From contig NZ_BCTU01000019.1 in the NCBI RefSeq assembly GCF_001590925.1, positions 94,985 through 158,984 on the forward strand: DNA of 64,000 bases, read 5' to 3'. Numbering within the stretch: the first letter of the stretch is position 1; the number at the start of each line of letters is the position of its first letter. The DNA is from Serratia plymuthica NBRC 102599 (GTDB lineage Bacteria; Pseudomonadota; Gammaproteobacteria; Enterobacterales; Enterobacteriaceae). Under the pieces are notes generated by a model that was not told where the DNA came from, did not search any database, and saw only the letters and a program-made list of their open reading frames with translations. The position numbers were made by a program, and so were the translations under genes. Positions 30,486-39,917 of the stretch are shown piece by piece.

Positions 30486-32924
30486 GTGTCTTCACTGCCC
30501 GTCAGTGCGGTTCTTGATGAATTGCTCACTGCGCTGCAATCCGCCCCGCAGGTGTTGCTGCACGCGCCAACCGGCGCCGGTAAATCGACCTGGTTACCGC
30601 TGCAGATCCTGGCTAAATCCGGCCTGCCGGGCCGCATCATCATGCTGGAGCCGCGCCGGCTGGCGGCGAAAAACGTGGCGTATCGGTTGGCACAACAGTT
30701 GGGGGAAGAACCGGGCCAGACCGTGGGTTACCGCATGCGCGCCGAAAGCAAAAGTGGGCCGCATACCCGGCTGGAGGTAGTAACCGAAGGCATTCTCACT
30801 CGCATGTTGCAGCAGGATGCCGAGTTGCAGGGCGTCTCGCTGGTGATCCTCGATGAATTCCATGAGCGCAGCCTGCAGGCCGATCTGGCGTTGGCGCTGT
30901 TGCTGGACGTGCAACAGGGGCTGCGAGACGATCTCAAACTGCTGATTATGTCTGCGACGCTGGATAACGCCCGTATGACGCAGCTGCTGCCGCAAGCGCC
31001 GGTGGTGGTGTCCGAGGGGCGCAGCTTCCCGGTTGAACGCCAATATCAGCCATTGGCCAGCCATCAACGGCTGGAGGATGGCGTGGCGGCGGCGGTGAAA
31101 CGTCTGTTGTCCGAGCAGAGCGGATCGCTGCTGCTGTTCCTGCCCGGCGTGGCAGAAATCAACCGGGTGCTGGAGCGGCTGAACGGTGAGGTGGCGGCCG
31201 ATACCGACCTGTGCCCGCTGTATGGCGCATTGCCGCTGGCGCAGCAGCAAAAAGCGCTTCAACCGTCGCCGGCCGGGCGTCGCAAGGTGGTGCTGGCGAC
31301 CAACATCGCCGAAACCAGCCTGACCATCGAAGGCATTCGGTTGGTGGTGGACAGCGGGCTGGAGCGCGTGGCGCGTTATGACGTGCGTAACGGCCTGACG
31401 CGGCTGGTGACGCAGCGCATCAGCCAGGCATCGATGATCCAGCGTGCCGGCCGTGCCGGGCGTCTGGAACCCGGTATTTGCTGGCATCTGTTTGCTAAAG
31501 AGCAGGCAGAGCGGGCAGCGGAACATGCCGAACCCGAAATCCTGCAAAGCGATCTCGCCGGCTTCTGGCTGGAGCTGTTGCAGTGGGGCTGCCATGACGT
31601 TGGGCAATTGACCTGGCTCGATCGGCCGCCGGAGACGGCGCTGGCGGCGGCAAGAAAGCTGTTGCAACGTCTCGGTGCCACCGACGAAGCCGATAAATTA
31701 ACCGCACGGGGCCGGCAGATGGCGACGCTGGGTTGTGAACCGCGATTGGCTGCGATGCTGACCCAGGGTGCAGAGCAGGGGACGGATGGATTGGCGACCG
31801 CTGCGGCGTTGGCTGCGCTGCTGGAGGAACCGCCACGCAATGGGCAGATGGATATCGGCTACTGGCTGAGCCGCCCACAGCCAAACTGGCAGCGCCGTGC
31901 TGCCCAGTTAGCGCGGCGTTTGCAGCCACGATGCGGGCAGATTGATGCAGATTTGGCGCCGAGCCTGCTGGCGTTGGCGTTTACCGACCGCATCGCCCAG
32001 CGGCGCGGTCAGGATGGCCGTTATCTGCTGGCCAACGGCATGGGGGCGGCGATGAATCAGGATGAGGCGCTGTCGCGTGCGCCGTGGCTGATCGCGCCAA
32101 GCTTGCTGCAGGGCCACAACAGCCCCGATGCGCGCATTCTGCTGGCGCTGCCGGTGGAGATTGATGCGCTGGCGGCGCAACTGCCGGCGATCGTTTCCCA
32201 GCAAACCGCGGTGGAGTGGGATGAAGAAAAGGGCACGCTGCGCGCCTGGAAACGCCAGCAGATTGGCCGTCTGACGCTGCGGGCGCAGCCGTTGGCCAAA
32301 CCGGCCGATGAAGAATTGCAACTGGCGCTGCTCAACTGGGTACGCGCCCAGGGTATCGCGGTGCTCAACTGGGATACCGCCGCCGAACAGCTGCGTCTGC
32401 GTTTGCAGTGTGCGCAAAATTGGCTGCCGGAGGCTGCCTGGCCAGCGGTCGATGATGAGTCGCTGCTGGAGAGGCTGGAGCAATGGCTGCTGCCCTCCCT
32501 GAATGGCGTACGCGATATGCGCGGGTTGAAGCAGGTCAATATCGCCGAGGCCCTTGCGCGCCTGCTGGACTGGCAGCAAAAGCAGCGGCTGGATAATGCG
32601 CTGCCCACTCATTACACTGTGCCGACCGGCAGCCGTTTGCCGATTCGCTATGATGCCGGCAAACCGCCGGCGCTGGCGGTGCGTTTACAGGAAGTGTTCG
32701 GTGAACAGCGCAGCCCAATGCTGGCCGAGGGTCGCATCCCGGTGGTGCTTGAGTTACTCTCACCGGCACACCGGCCGCTGCAAATCACCGGCGATCTGGC
32801 GGCGTTTTGGCAAGGTGCCTACCGGGAAGTGCAAAAAGAGATGAAAGGGCGCTACCCGAAACACGTGTGGCCGGATGATCCGGCGAATACCGCCCCCACG
32901 CGGCGCACGAAAAAATATCAGTAA
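30486..32924 (+). CDS. hrpB: ATP-dependent RNA helicase-like protein HrpB
   Basis: DEAH-box helicase of 812 residues: Walker A APTGAGKST, DEFH box (ILDEFHERSLQADL), SAT motif, motif VI QRAGRAGR, and HrpB C-terminal domains ending KHVWPDDPANTAPTRRTKKY. E. coli HrpB has no firm substrate. Start set at GTG 30486 (MSSLPVSAVL) because it aligns with E. coli and has GGAG upstream; earlier in-frame starts lie in the promoter. An ERIC element begins at the base after the stop codon. Confidence 0.94.
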   Translation: MSSLPVSAVLDELLTALQSAPQVLLHAPTGAGKSTWLPLQILAKSGLPGRIIMLEPRRLAAKNVAYRLAQQLGEEPGQTVGYRMRAESKSGPHTRLEVVTEGILTRMLQQDAELQGVSLVILDEFHERSLQADLALALLLDVQQGLRDDLKLLIMSATLDNARMTQLLPQAPVVVSEGRSFPVERQYQPLASHQRLEDGVAAAVKRLLSEQSGSLLLFLPGVAEINRVLERLNGEVAADTDLCPLYGALPLAQQQKALQPSPAGRRKVVLATNIAETSLTIEGIRLVVDSGLERVARYDVRNGLTRLVTQRISQASMIQRAGRAGRLEPGICWHLFAKEQAERAAEHAEPEILQSDLAGFWLELLQWGCHDVGQLTWLDRPPETALAAARKLLQRLGATDEADKLTARGRQMATLGCEPRLAAMLTQGAEQGTDGLATAAALAALLEEPPRNGQMDIGYWLSRPQPNWQRRAAQLARRLQPRCGQIDADLAPSLLALAFTDRIAQRRGQDGRYLLANGMGAAMNQDEALSRAPWLIAPSLLQGHNSPDARILLALPVEIDALAAQLPAIVSQQTAVEWDEEKGTLRAWKRQQIGRLTLRAQPLAKPADEELQLALLNWVRAQGIAVLNWDTAAEQLRLRLQCAQNWLPEAAWPAVDDESLLERLEQWLLPSLNGVRDMRGLKQVNIAEALARLLDWQQKQRLDNALPTHYTVPTGSRLPIRYDAGKPPALAVRLQEVFGEQRSPMLAEGRIPVVLELLSPAHRPLQITGDLAAFWQGAYREVQKEMKGRYPKHVWPDDPANTAPTRRTKKYQ

Positions 32925-33114
32925 CCCCGTCATACTTGACGCCGCATCTGTGTTGGCTGTGCTCACTTACCCGAATCACTTACTAGAGTAAGCTCATCGG
33001 GATAAGCTCTCTTGCCACGTTACTCGGCGCAGCCTCGCCCCGTTGGGGCCAGCGCAAGCGCTGTTCAACAAAACCCTTGGTTTTGTTGTGATGCAACGCC
33101 AATTATTTAGGGGG
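32925..33114 (-). repeat. ERIC element with hairpin insert, between hrpB and mrcB
   Basis: On the reverse strand the right end (TCAAGTATGACGGG) and core (CCCGATGAGCTTACTC / GTAAGTGATTCGGG) are clear. The insert related to the copies at 8905 and 48551 lies on the other side of the core. Its first stem is CAACAAAACC/GGTTTTGTTG instead of CAAATCTG/CAGATTTG, followed by the shared GCGCTGGCCCC-AA-GGGGC part. It abuts the hrpB stop and leaves about 100 bases before mrcB. Confidence 0.8.
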
Positions 33115-33212
33115 AGAATTCAGATGTTTCTTCTGTTCAGCGGCCTGGCGTCGGGACAGATTAAGCGACTAATAATGGCCGGCAGTGCCGCCAAGTCTGG
33201 AGAATGACAGCA

Positions 33213-35720
33213 ATGGCTGGGGATGACCGCGAGCCCATCGGGCGCAAAGGGAAACAACCAAAACGCACCGCGTCGGGCAAACCGCCGCGCCGTCGCCGAG
33301 ACGACGATTATGACGATTACGAGGAAGACGAGCAGCAAGATGACGATGATGAATATGAAGACGAGGAGGAAAGCGTGCCGCGTAAGGTAAAAGCGACTCC
33401 GCCGCGTAAAAAACGCCGTTGGCTTGGCCTGCTTATCAAACTGATTCTGGTGGTTGCGGTGCTGTTGGCGATCTACGGCGTGTACCTGGATTCCCAGATC
33501 CGCAGTCGCATTGACGGCAAGGTCTGGCAATTGCCGGCCGCGGTTTATGGCCGCATGGTCAACCTGGAACCGGGCATGCCGTACAGCAAGAAGGAAATGG
33601 TCGATCTGCTGGAAGGTATGCAATACCGCCAGGTTAGCCGCATGACCCGGCCGGGCGAGTTCACCGTGCAGGCCAACAGCATCGAGATGCTGCGCCGTCC
33701 GTTTGACTTCCCGGATGGCAAAGAGGGGCAAATCCACGCCCGTCTGGATTTCCAGAACAACCGTCTGGCGAAAATCGAAAACATGGAGAACCAGCGTAAC
33801 TTCGGGTTCTTCCGCCTCGATCCGCGCCTGATCACCATGTTGCAGTCACCGAACGGTGAACAGCGGCTGTTCGTGCCGCGCGCCGGTTTCCCGGACCTGC
33901 TGGTGGATACGCTGATTGCCACCGAAGACCGCCATTTCTACGAGCATGACGGCATCAGCCCTTACTCCATCGGCCGTGCGATGCTGGCGAACCTGACCGC
34001 CGGGCGTGCAGTGCAGGGCGGCAGTACCCTGACGCAGCAATTGGTGAAGAACTTGTTCCTGACCAACGAACGCTCGCTATGGCGTAAAGTCAACGAAGCC
34101 TACATGGCGCTGCTGGTGGATTACCGTTACAGCAAGGACCGTATTCTTGAGCTGTATCTGAACGAGGTGTACCTCGGCCAGAGCGGCAGCGACCAGATCC
34201 GCGGTTTCCCGCTGGCCAGCCTGTATTACTTCGGCCGCCCGGTGGATGAACTGAGTCTGGATCAGCAAGCGTTGCTGGTGGGGATGGTGAAAGGTGCGTC
34301 GCTGTATAACCCGTGGCGCAACCCGACGTTGGCGCTGGAGCGCCGCAATCTGGTGCTCAAGCTGTTGCAAAATCAGGGGGTTATCGACGCCGAGCTGTAC
34401 AACATGCTCAGCGCGCGGCCGCTGGGCGTGCAGCCGAAGGGCGGGGTGATCACGCCGCAGCCGGCGTTTATGCAGATGGTGCGTCAGGAACTGCAGGCCA
34501 AACTGGGCGACAAGGTGAACGACCTGTCCGGGGTGAAAATCTTCACCACGCTGGATCCGGTATCTCAGGATGCGGCGGAAAAAGCGGTCGAAGACGGTAT
34601 TCCGGCTCTGCGTGCCGCCCGCCATCTTAACGATCTGGAAGCGGCGATGGTGATTGTCGATCGCTTCAGCGGTGAGGTGCGCGCCATGGTTGGTGGTGCC
34701 AATCCGCAGTTCGCCGGTTTTAACCGCGCGATGCAGGCGCGCCGCCTGGTCGGGTCGCTGGCCAAGCCGCCAACCTACTTGACCGCGCTTTCCGAGCCGG
34801 ACAAATACCGCCTGAATACCTGGCTGGCGGACCAGCCGCTGTCGCTGAAACAGCCGAATGGCAGCGTGTGGCAGCCGAACAACTACGACCGCAAATTCCG
34901 TGGACAGGTGATGCTGGTGGATGGCCTGGCCTTCTCGCTCAACGTGCCGACGGTGAATTTGGGCATGGCGGTCGGGCTGGATCAAATCAGCGCTACCTTG
35001 CAGCGCCTGGGTATTCCGAAAGCGGAAATCAATCCGGTGCCTTCGATGCTGCTGGGGGCGATTGGCCTGACGCCGATGGAAGTGGCGCAGGAATACCAAA
35101 CCATCGCCAGCGGCGGTAACCGTGCACCGCTGTCTGCGGTGCGTTCGGTGATTGCGGAAGACGGTTCGGTGCTGTACCAGAGCTTCCCGCAAGCGGAACG
35201 CATGGTGCCGGCTCAGGCCGCTTACCTGACGTTGTACGCCATGCAACAGGGCGTAGCGCGCGGGACTTCCCGTTCTCTGTCGGTGAAGTTCCCCAACTAC
35301 AACCTGGCGGCGAAAACCGGTACCACCAACGATCTGCGCGACAGCTGGTTTGCCGGTATCGACGGTAAAGAAGTGGCTATCGCCTGGGTTGGCCGTGATA
35401 ACAACGGCCCGGCCAAGCTGACCGGTGCCAACGGTGCGCTGACTCTGTATCGCCGCTATCTGGAAAACCAGACGCCGCTGCCGCTGATGCTGCAGGCGCC
35501 GGAAGGCATCAACCAGATTGGCATCGACTCCGCCGGTAACTTTGTCTGTGGCGAGGGCGGGCGCAGCATTCCGGTGTGGACCGATAACCCGCAAGGGCTG
35601 TGTCAGGCAAGTCAGGCCGCTCAGCAGCAGCAACAACAGCAGCAACAGCCGGCGGGTGAGCAAAAAGACGCTGATGGCGTCGCCGGCTGGATCAAGGATA
35701 TGTTCGGCCAAGGGCAGTAA
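33213..35720 (+). CDS. mrcB: penicillin-binding protein 1B MrcB
   Basis: Bifunctional class A PBP making and cross-linking peptidoglycan. 835 residues: acidic and basic cytoplasmic tail, one TM segment (about 71-92), UB2H domain, glycosyltransferase domain with E238 ([11 protein letters not shown]), transpeptidase domain with S515 (SLAKP), SLN and KTGTT, and a Gln-rich C-terminal tail. ATG at 33213 is preferred to 33204 because GGAG is 10 bases away instead of 1. A run of nine Gln (CAG/CAA) codons near residue 812 is a short unstable-looking repeat. Confidence 0.96.
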   Translation: MAGDDREPIGRKGKQPKRTASGKPPRRRRDDDYDDYEEDEQQDDDDEYEDEEESVPRKVKATPPRKKRRWLGLLIKLILVVAVLLAIYGVYLDSQIRSRIDGKVWQLPAAVYGRMVNLEPGMPYSKKEMVDLLEGMQYRQVSRMTRPGEFTVQANSIEMLRRPFDFPDGKEGQIHARLDFQNNRLAKIENMENQRNFGFFRLDPRLITMLQSPNGEQRLFVPRAGFPDLLVDTLIATEDRHFYEHDGISPYSIGRAMLANLTAGRAVQGGSTLTQQLVKNLFLTNERSLWRKVNEAYMALLVDYRYSKDRILELYLNEVYLGQSGSDQIRGFPLASLYYFGRPVDELSLDQQALLVGMVKGASLYNPWRNPTLALERRNLVLKLLQNQGVIDAELYNMLSARPLGVQPKGGVITPQPAFMQMVRQELQAKLGDKVNDLSGVKIFTTLDPVSQDAAEKAVEDGIPALRAARHLNDLEAAMVIVDRFSGEVRAMVGGANPQFAGFNRAMQARRLVGSLAKPPTYLTALSEPDKYRLNTWLADQPLSLKQPNGSVWQPNNYDRKFRGQVMLVDGLAFSLNVPTVNLGMAVGLDQISATLQRLGIPKAEINPVPSMLLGAIGLTPMEVAQEYQTIASGGNRAPLSAVRSVIAEDGSVLYQSFPQAERMVPAQAAYLTLYAMQQGVARGTSRSLSVKFPNYNLAAKTGTTNDLRDSWFAGIDGKEVAIAWVGRDNNGPAKLTGANGALTLYRRYLENQTPLPLMLQAPEGINQIGIDSAGNFVCGEGGRSIPVWTDNPQGLCQASQAAQQQQQQQQQPAGEQKDADGVAGWIKDMFGQGQ

Positions 35721-35766
35721 GTTGGCTAGCGGTTAATCCCCGTTGCCGAAAGGTTTTTTGTTGCAG

Positions 35767-35797
35767 GCCCGTAACTTCGGTTGCGGGCTTTTTTATT
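35767..35797 (+). terminator. Rho-independent terminator of mrcB
   Basis: GCCCGTAAC, UUCG tetraloop, GTTGCGGGC, then six T. A classic strong terminator 46 bases after the stop. Confidence 0.95.
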
Positions 35798-35910
35798 TTC
35801 CGCGCAGTTTATTTCCATCAGGTTAATACGGTTAAACGGTTAATCCCCCACCTATTTACTGGCTGAATTCGACTTGCAGTTTAATTTGGCTTCTGCATAA
35901 AATGCGTCGC

Positions 35911-35929
35911 TTATAATAATTATTATCGT
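35911..35929. promoter_or_regulatory. Fur box of the fhu operon
   Basis: TTATAATAATTATTATCGT is centred on the palindrome AATAATTATT and matches the repeated NATWAT hexamers of the Fur consensus GATAATGATAATCATTATC. It lies 40-58 bases before the fhuA start, the place expected for iron repression. Confidence 0.75.
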
Positions 35930-35968
35930 TTACATTCGTTATCAAATAATTCATCAGAGAAACCACCT

Positions 35969-38164
35969 ATGCCGACCAAGCGTCCATTCTCACCGCAGGC
36001 CATGAAGGGCCGTTCTCCCGTCAGTGGGTTGGCGATCACTATCGCTGCCGCGCTGGGTACGCTGGCGATGCCGGCATTTTCCGCTGAAGCCAATCCGGTA
36101 GCCAAAGAAGATACCCTTACCGTGGTGGGCAGCAGCCAGCCGCAACAGGAAAGCGCCTGGGGGCCGGTCGGCACCTACGTGGCCAAACACAGCGCCACCG
36201 GTACCAAAACCGATACGCCGATTGAAAAGAATCCGCAGTCGGTTTCCGTGGTCACGCGTGAAGAGATGGATATGCGCCAGCCGGATACGGTGAAAGGCGC
36301 GCTGGCTTATGCGCCAGGGGTTTATGCCAGCCGTGGCAGCTCCACCACCTATGATTCGGTGGCCATTCGCGGTTTCCCGGCGGTGAATACCAACCAGTAT
36401 CTGGATGGCCTGCGTCTGCAGGGCGACAACTATAGCGAAGCTTCGGTCGATCCTTATTTCCTCGAGCGAGCGGAACTGCTGCGCGGCCCGGTATCGGTGC
36501 TGTACGGCAAGAGTAGCCCGGGTGGGCTAGTGGCGATGGTCAGCAAGCGGCCGACCACCGAACCGCTGCACGAAATCCAATTTAAAATGGGCACCGACAA
36601 TCTGTTCCAGACCGGCTTTGACTTCAGCGATGCGCTGGATGATAACGGCGTCTATTCCTACCGTCTGACCGGCCTGGCGAAAGACAGCGATGCGCAGCAG
36701 AACATGGCGAAAGAGAAGCGCTATGCGATTGCGCCGTCATTCAGTTGGCGGCCGGATGACAAGACCAACTTTACGCTGTTGGCCAATATCCAAAACGATC
36801 CCTATACCGGTTTCTACGGCTGGCTGCCGAAGCAGGGTACGCTGATCCCGCTGCCGGACGGCAGCAAGCTGCCAACCAGTTTCAACGACGGTGAAGCAAG
36901 CAATTACTTTGCGCGCAAGCAGCGTATGATCGGCTATAGCTTCGAACATGCATTCAATGATACCTGGGCGGTGCGCCAGAACCTGCGTTATATGCAGTTG
37001 GAAAGCGACATGAAGAGCATCTATGGCAGCGGCGTTAGCGCGACGGCCCCGACCACGCTGAACCGTGCCTATGTGCAGTCGAAGGAGCACCTGAACAGCT
37101 TCTCGGTGGATACCCAGGCGCAGGCCAGGCTGAAAACCGGCGATGTCGACCACACCCTGCTGTTTGGCGTCGACTATTCGCGCATGCGCAATGACATCAA
37201 CTCCGGCTTCGGTTCTGCCGACAGCCTGAGCATGACCGATCCGCAATACGGCAACGACGCCACCACCGTGACTTTCCCGTATAACTACCTGAACCGTCAG
37301 GAACAGACGGGGTTGTACGTGCAGGAGCAGGGCGAGTGGAACCAATGGTTGCTGACGCTGGGCGGCCGTTATGACTGGGCCAAAACCTCGGCCAATAACC
37401 GCATCGATAACTATACCAACGAACGTTCGGACGGCCAGTTCACCTGGCGTGGCGGTCTGAACTATCTGTTTGATAACGGCATCACGCCGTATTTCAGCTA
37501 CAGCGAGTCATTTGAACCGACGTTGGATACCTCCGCTAACGGGCAGACGTTTATCCCGTCGATTGGCAAGCAGTACGAGGCCGGCGTGAAATACGTGCCG
37601 AAAGATCGTCCTATTGTCTTGACCGGTGCGCTGTACCAACTGACTAAAAACAACAACCTGACGCCGGATCCGGATAACGCACAGTTCAGCGTCCAGAGCG
37701 GTGAGATCCGCTCGCGCGGCGTAGAGTTGGAGGCCAAGGCGGCGTTGAACGCCAACGTCAACCTGATCGCTTCCTACACCTACACCGACGCGAAATACAC
37801 CAAGGACAACACTTATCAAGGCAAGCCAACCACCGAGATCCCTAAACATATGGCGTCGCTGTGGGCGGACTATACCTTCCACGAAACGGCCGTCAGCGGT
37901 CTGACCCTGGGTTCCGGCGTGCGTTATGTGGGGTCCAGCTCATCCTTTAACAGTGACAACAGCACCTTCAAAGTACCGGATTACACGTTGGTGGATGCGA
38001 CCATCAAATACGATCTGGCGCGTTTTGGCCTGCCGGGCTCGTCAGTAGGCGTCAATATCAACAACCTGTTTGATAAGACTTACGTTTCAAGTTGTTATCG
38101 CGACTACGCCTGCTATTGGGGCGCAGAACGTCAGGTGGTCGCCACCGCAACCTTCCGCTTCTAA
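35969..38164 (+). CDS. fhuA: ferrichrome outer-membrane receptor FhuA
   Basis: TonB-dependent 22-strand barrel with plug, importing ferric hydroxamates. 731 residues: signal peptide (cleavage near residue 39), TonB box DTLTVV at about 48-53, plug with RGPVSVLYGKSSPGG, C-terminal strand ending TATFRF. Full-length similarity to E. coli FhuA. The loop corresponding to L4 (around residue 350, YGSGVSATAPTTLNRAY) is about 16 residues shorter and lacks the two Cys that form its disulfide in E. coli. First gene of fhuACDB under the Fur box. Confidence 0.95.
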   Translation: MPTKRPFSPQAMKGRSPVSGLAITIAAALGTLAMPAFSAEANPVAKEDTLTVVGSSQPQQESAWGPVGTYVAKHSATGTKTDTPIEKNPQSVSVVTREEMDMRQPDTVKGALAYAPGVYASRGSSTTYDSVAIRGFPAVNTNQYLDGLRLQGDNYSEASVDPYFLERAELLRGPVSVLYGKSSPGGLVAMVSKRPTTEPLHEIQFKMGTDNLFQTGFDFSDALDDNGVYSYRLTGLAKDSDAQQNMAKEKRYAIAPSFSWRPDDKTNFTLLANIQNDPYTGFYGWLPKQGTLIPLPDGSKLPTSFNDGEASNYFARKQRMIGYSFEHAFNDTWAVRQNLRYMQLESDMKSIYGSGVSATAPTTLNRAYVQSKEHLNSFSVDTQAQARLKTGDVDHTLLFGVDYSRMRNDINSGFGSADSLSMTDPQYGNDATTVTFPYNYLNRQEQTGLYVQEQGEWNQWLLTLGGRYDWAKTSANNRIDNYTNERSDGQFTWRGGLNYLFDNGITPYFSYSESFEPTLDTSANGQTFIPSIGKQYEAGVKYVPKDRPIVLTGALYQLTKNNNLTPDPDNAQFSVQSGEIRSRGVELEAKAALNANVNLIASYTYTDAKYTKDNTYQGKPTTEIPKHMASLWADYTFHETAVSGLTLGSGVRYVGSSSSFNSDNSTFKVPDYTLVDATIKYDLARFGLPGSSVGVNINNLFDKTYVSSCYRDYACYWGAERQVVATATFRF

Positions 38165-38211
38165 CCGGATAATCGGGGCGGCGGATCGTCGCTCCGAACA
38201 GAGTAGGGCCT

Positions 38212-39009
38212 ATGCAGGATAAACACCTCGATCACGACGCCACTTTCGCGTTAGACAACGTCAGCTTTGCCGTTCCCGGCCGTGTGCTGTTGCAACCGCT
38301 GTCGCTGACCTTTCCCCAGGGCAAAGTCTGCGGGCTGATCGGTCACAATGGTTCCGGCAAATCCACATTGCTGAAAATTCTTGGCCGCCATCAGAACCCG
38401 ACCGCCGGCAGCGCGCAGCTTAACCGACGCCCGCTGGCGCAATGGGACAGCAAAGCCTTCGCGCGTCAGGTCGCCTATCTGCCCCAGCAACTGCCCGCAG
38501 CAGAAGGCATGACGGTACGCGAGCTGGTGGCGATCGGCCGCTATCCGTGGCATGGCGCGCTGGGCCGCTTTGGCGTGAACGACCGCGAACAGGTGGAAGA
38601 AGCGATAGCGCTGGTTGGCCTGAAGCCCTTCGCCAACCGCCTGGTGGACAGCCTGTCCGGCGGCGAGCGGCAACGCGCCTGGCTGGCGATGATGGTGGCA
38701 CAGGACAGCCGCTGCCTGCTGTTGGACGAGCCGACCTCTGCGCTGGACATTGCGCACCAGGTTGAGGTGTTGGCGCTGATTCAACGCCTGAGCCATGAAC
38801 GTGGCCTGACGGTGATTGCGGTGCTGCACGACATCAACATGGCGGCGCGCTACTGCGACCATCTGGTGGCGTTGCGCGGTGGCGAGATGATTGCGCAAGG
38901 TGCCCCGCTGGAACTGATGCAAGGGCCGGTGCTGGAGCAAATTTATGGTATTCCAATGGGCACGCTGGCGCATCCGAGCGGCGGTGCGCCGGTGAGTTTT
39001 GTCTACTGA
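38212..39009 (+). CDS. fhuC: ferric hydroxamate ABC transporter ATPase FhuC
   Basis: 265-residue ATPase driving FhuB. Walker A GHNGSGKST, signature LSGGERQRAW, Walker B CLLLDEPTSALD, H-loop VLHDINMA. The stop codon overlaps the fhuD start by one base (TGATG). Forms the importer with FhuB and periplasmic FhuD. Confidence 0.97.
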   Translation: MQDKHLDHDATFALDNVSFAVPGRVLLQPLSLTFPQGKVCGLIGHNGSGKSTLLKILGRHQNPTAGSAQLNRRPLAQWDSKAFARQVAYLPQQLPAAEGMTVRELVAIGRYPWHGALGRFGVNDREQVEEAIALVGLKPFANRLVDSLSGGERQRAWLAMMVAQDSRCLLLDEPTSALDIAHQVEVLALIQRLSHERGLTVIAVLHDINMAARYCDHLVALRGGEMIAQGAPLELMQGPVLEQIYGIPMGTLAHPSGGAPVSFVY

Positions 39010-39917
39010 TGCCTGCTTCCTCTGATTTTCAACACGATCCCGTACGCCGCCGTCTGCTGACCGCCATGGCGCTGTCGCCGCTGCTGTTCTCTCTACCGGG
39101 GCGCGCGACGATGACACCGCCCGATCTTACGCGCATCGTGGCGCTGGAATGGCTACCTATTGAGCTGCTGCTGGCGCTGGGCGTTACGCCGCTGGCGGTG
39201 GCGGATATCCATAACTACAACCTGTGGGTGGAAGAGCCGAAAATCCCGGCGTCGGTGGTCGACGTGGGCCAACGCACCGAACCGAATCTGGAGTTGCTGC
39301 AACAATTGCAGCCTTCGTTGATGCTGCTGTCAAAGGGGTATGGGCCAACGCCGCAAAAACTGGCTCCCATAGCGCCGACGATGAGTTTTGGCTTCAACGA
39401 CGGCAGCGGAAAACCACTGACGGTGGGCCGGAATTCGTTGCAGCAATTGGCGCAGCGGCTGGGGCTTGAGGCACGCGCTGAACAGCATCTGATGCAGTTC
39501 GACCGGTTCATTCAGGATGCACGCCAGCGTCTGCATTCTTACACCAGACAGCCGCTGTTGTTGTTCTCCTTGCTGGATACGCGGCATGTGCTGATTATCG
39601 GCCAGAAAAGCCTGTTCCAGGAGGTGATGGATCAGCTTGGCATCCACAATGCCTGGGAAGGGGAAACCAACTTCTGGGGCACGGCGGTCGTTGGCATTGA
39701 ACGCCTGATTACGGTGAAAAATGCGCGGGCGATTTATCTCGACCACGGCAATCAGGCGATGATGGAAAAAGTCAGCTCGACGCCGTTGTGGCAGGCTTTG
39801 CCCTTTGTGCGTCAGAACCAACTGCGGCAGGTGCCGGCGGTCTGGTTCTACGGTGCGACGCTGTCGGCGATGCGTTTTTGCCATCTGCTGGAACAGACGC
39901 AGGAGAGCTATTCATGA
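39009..39917 (+). CDS. fhuD: ferric hydroxamate periplasmic binding protein FhuD
   Basis: 302-residue class III solute-binding protein (two lobes joined by a long helix) carrying ferrichrome-type siderophores from FhuA to FhuBC. The N-terminal RRRLLTAMALSPLLFSLPG is a twin-arginine signal, as in E. coli. Overlaps fhuC by 1 base and fhuB by 4, showing a tightly coupled operon. Confidence 0.96.
   Translation: MPASSDFQHDPVRRRLLTAMALSPLLFSLPGRATMTPPDLTRIVALEWLPIELLLALGVTPLAVADIHNYNLWVEEPKIPASVVDVGQRTEPNLELLQQLQPSLMLLSKGYGPTPQKLAPIAPTMSFGFNDGSGKPLTVGRNSLQQLAQRLGLEARAEQHLMQFDRFIQDARQRLHSYTRQPLLLFSLLDTRHVLIIGQKSLFQEVMDQLGIHNAWEGETNFWGTAVVGIERLITVKNARAIYLDHGNQAMMEKVSSTPLWQALPFVRQNQLRQVPAVWFYGATLSAMRFCHLLEQTQESYS

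Noticed and set aside
34077..35711. 544-codon reverse ORF antisense to mrcB
   Set aside because: Shadow of the strongly conserved mrcB codon pattern; composition unlike a real protein.
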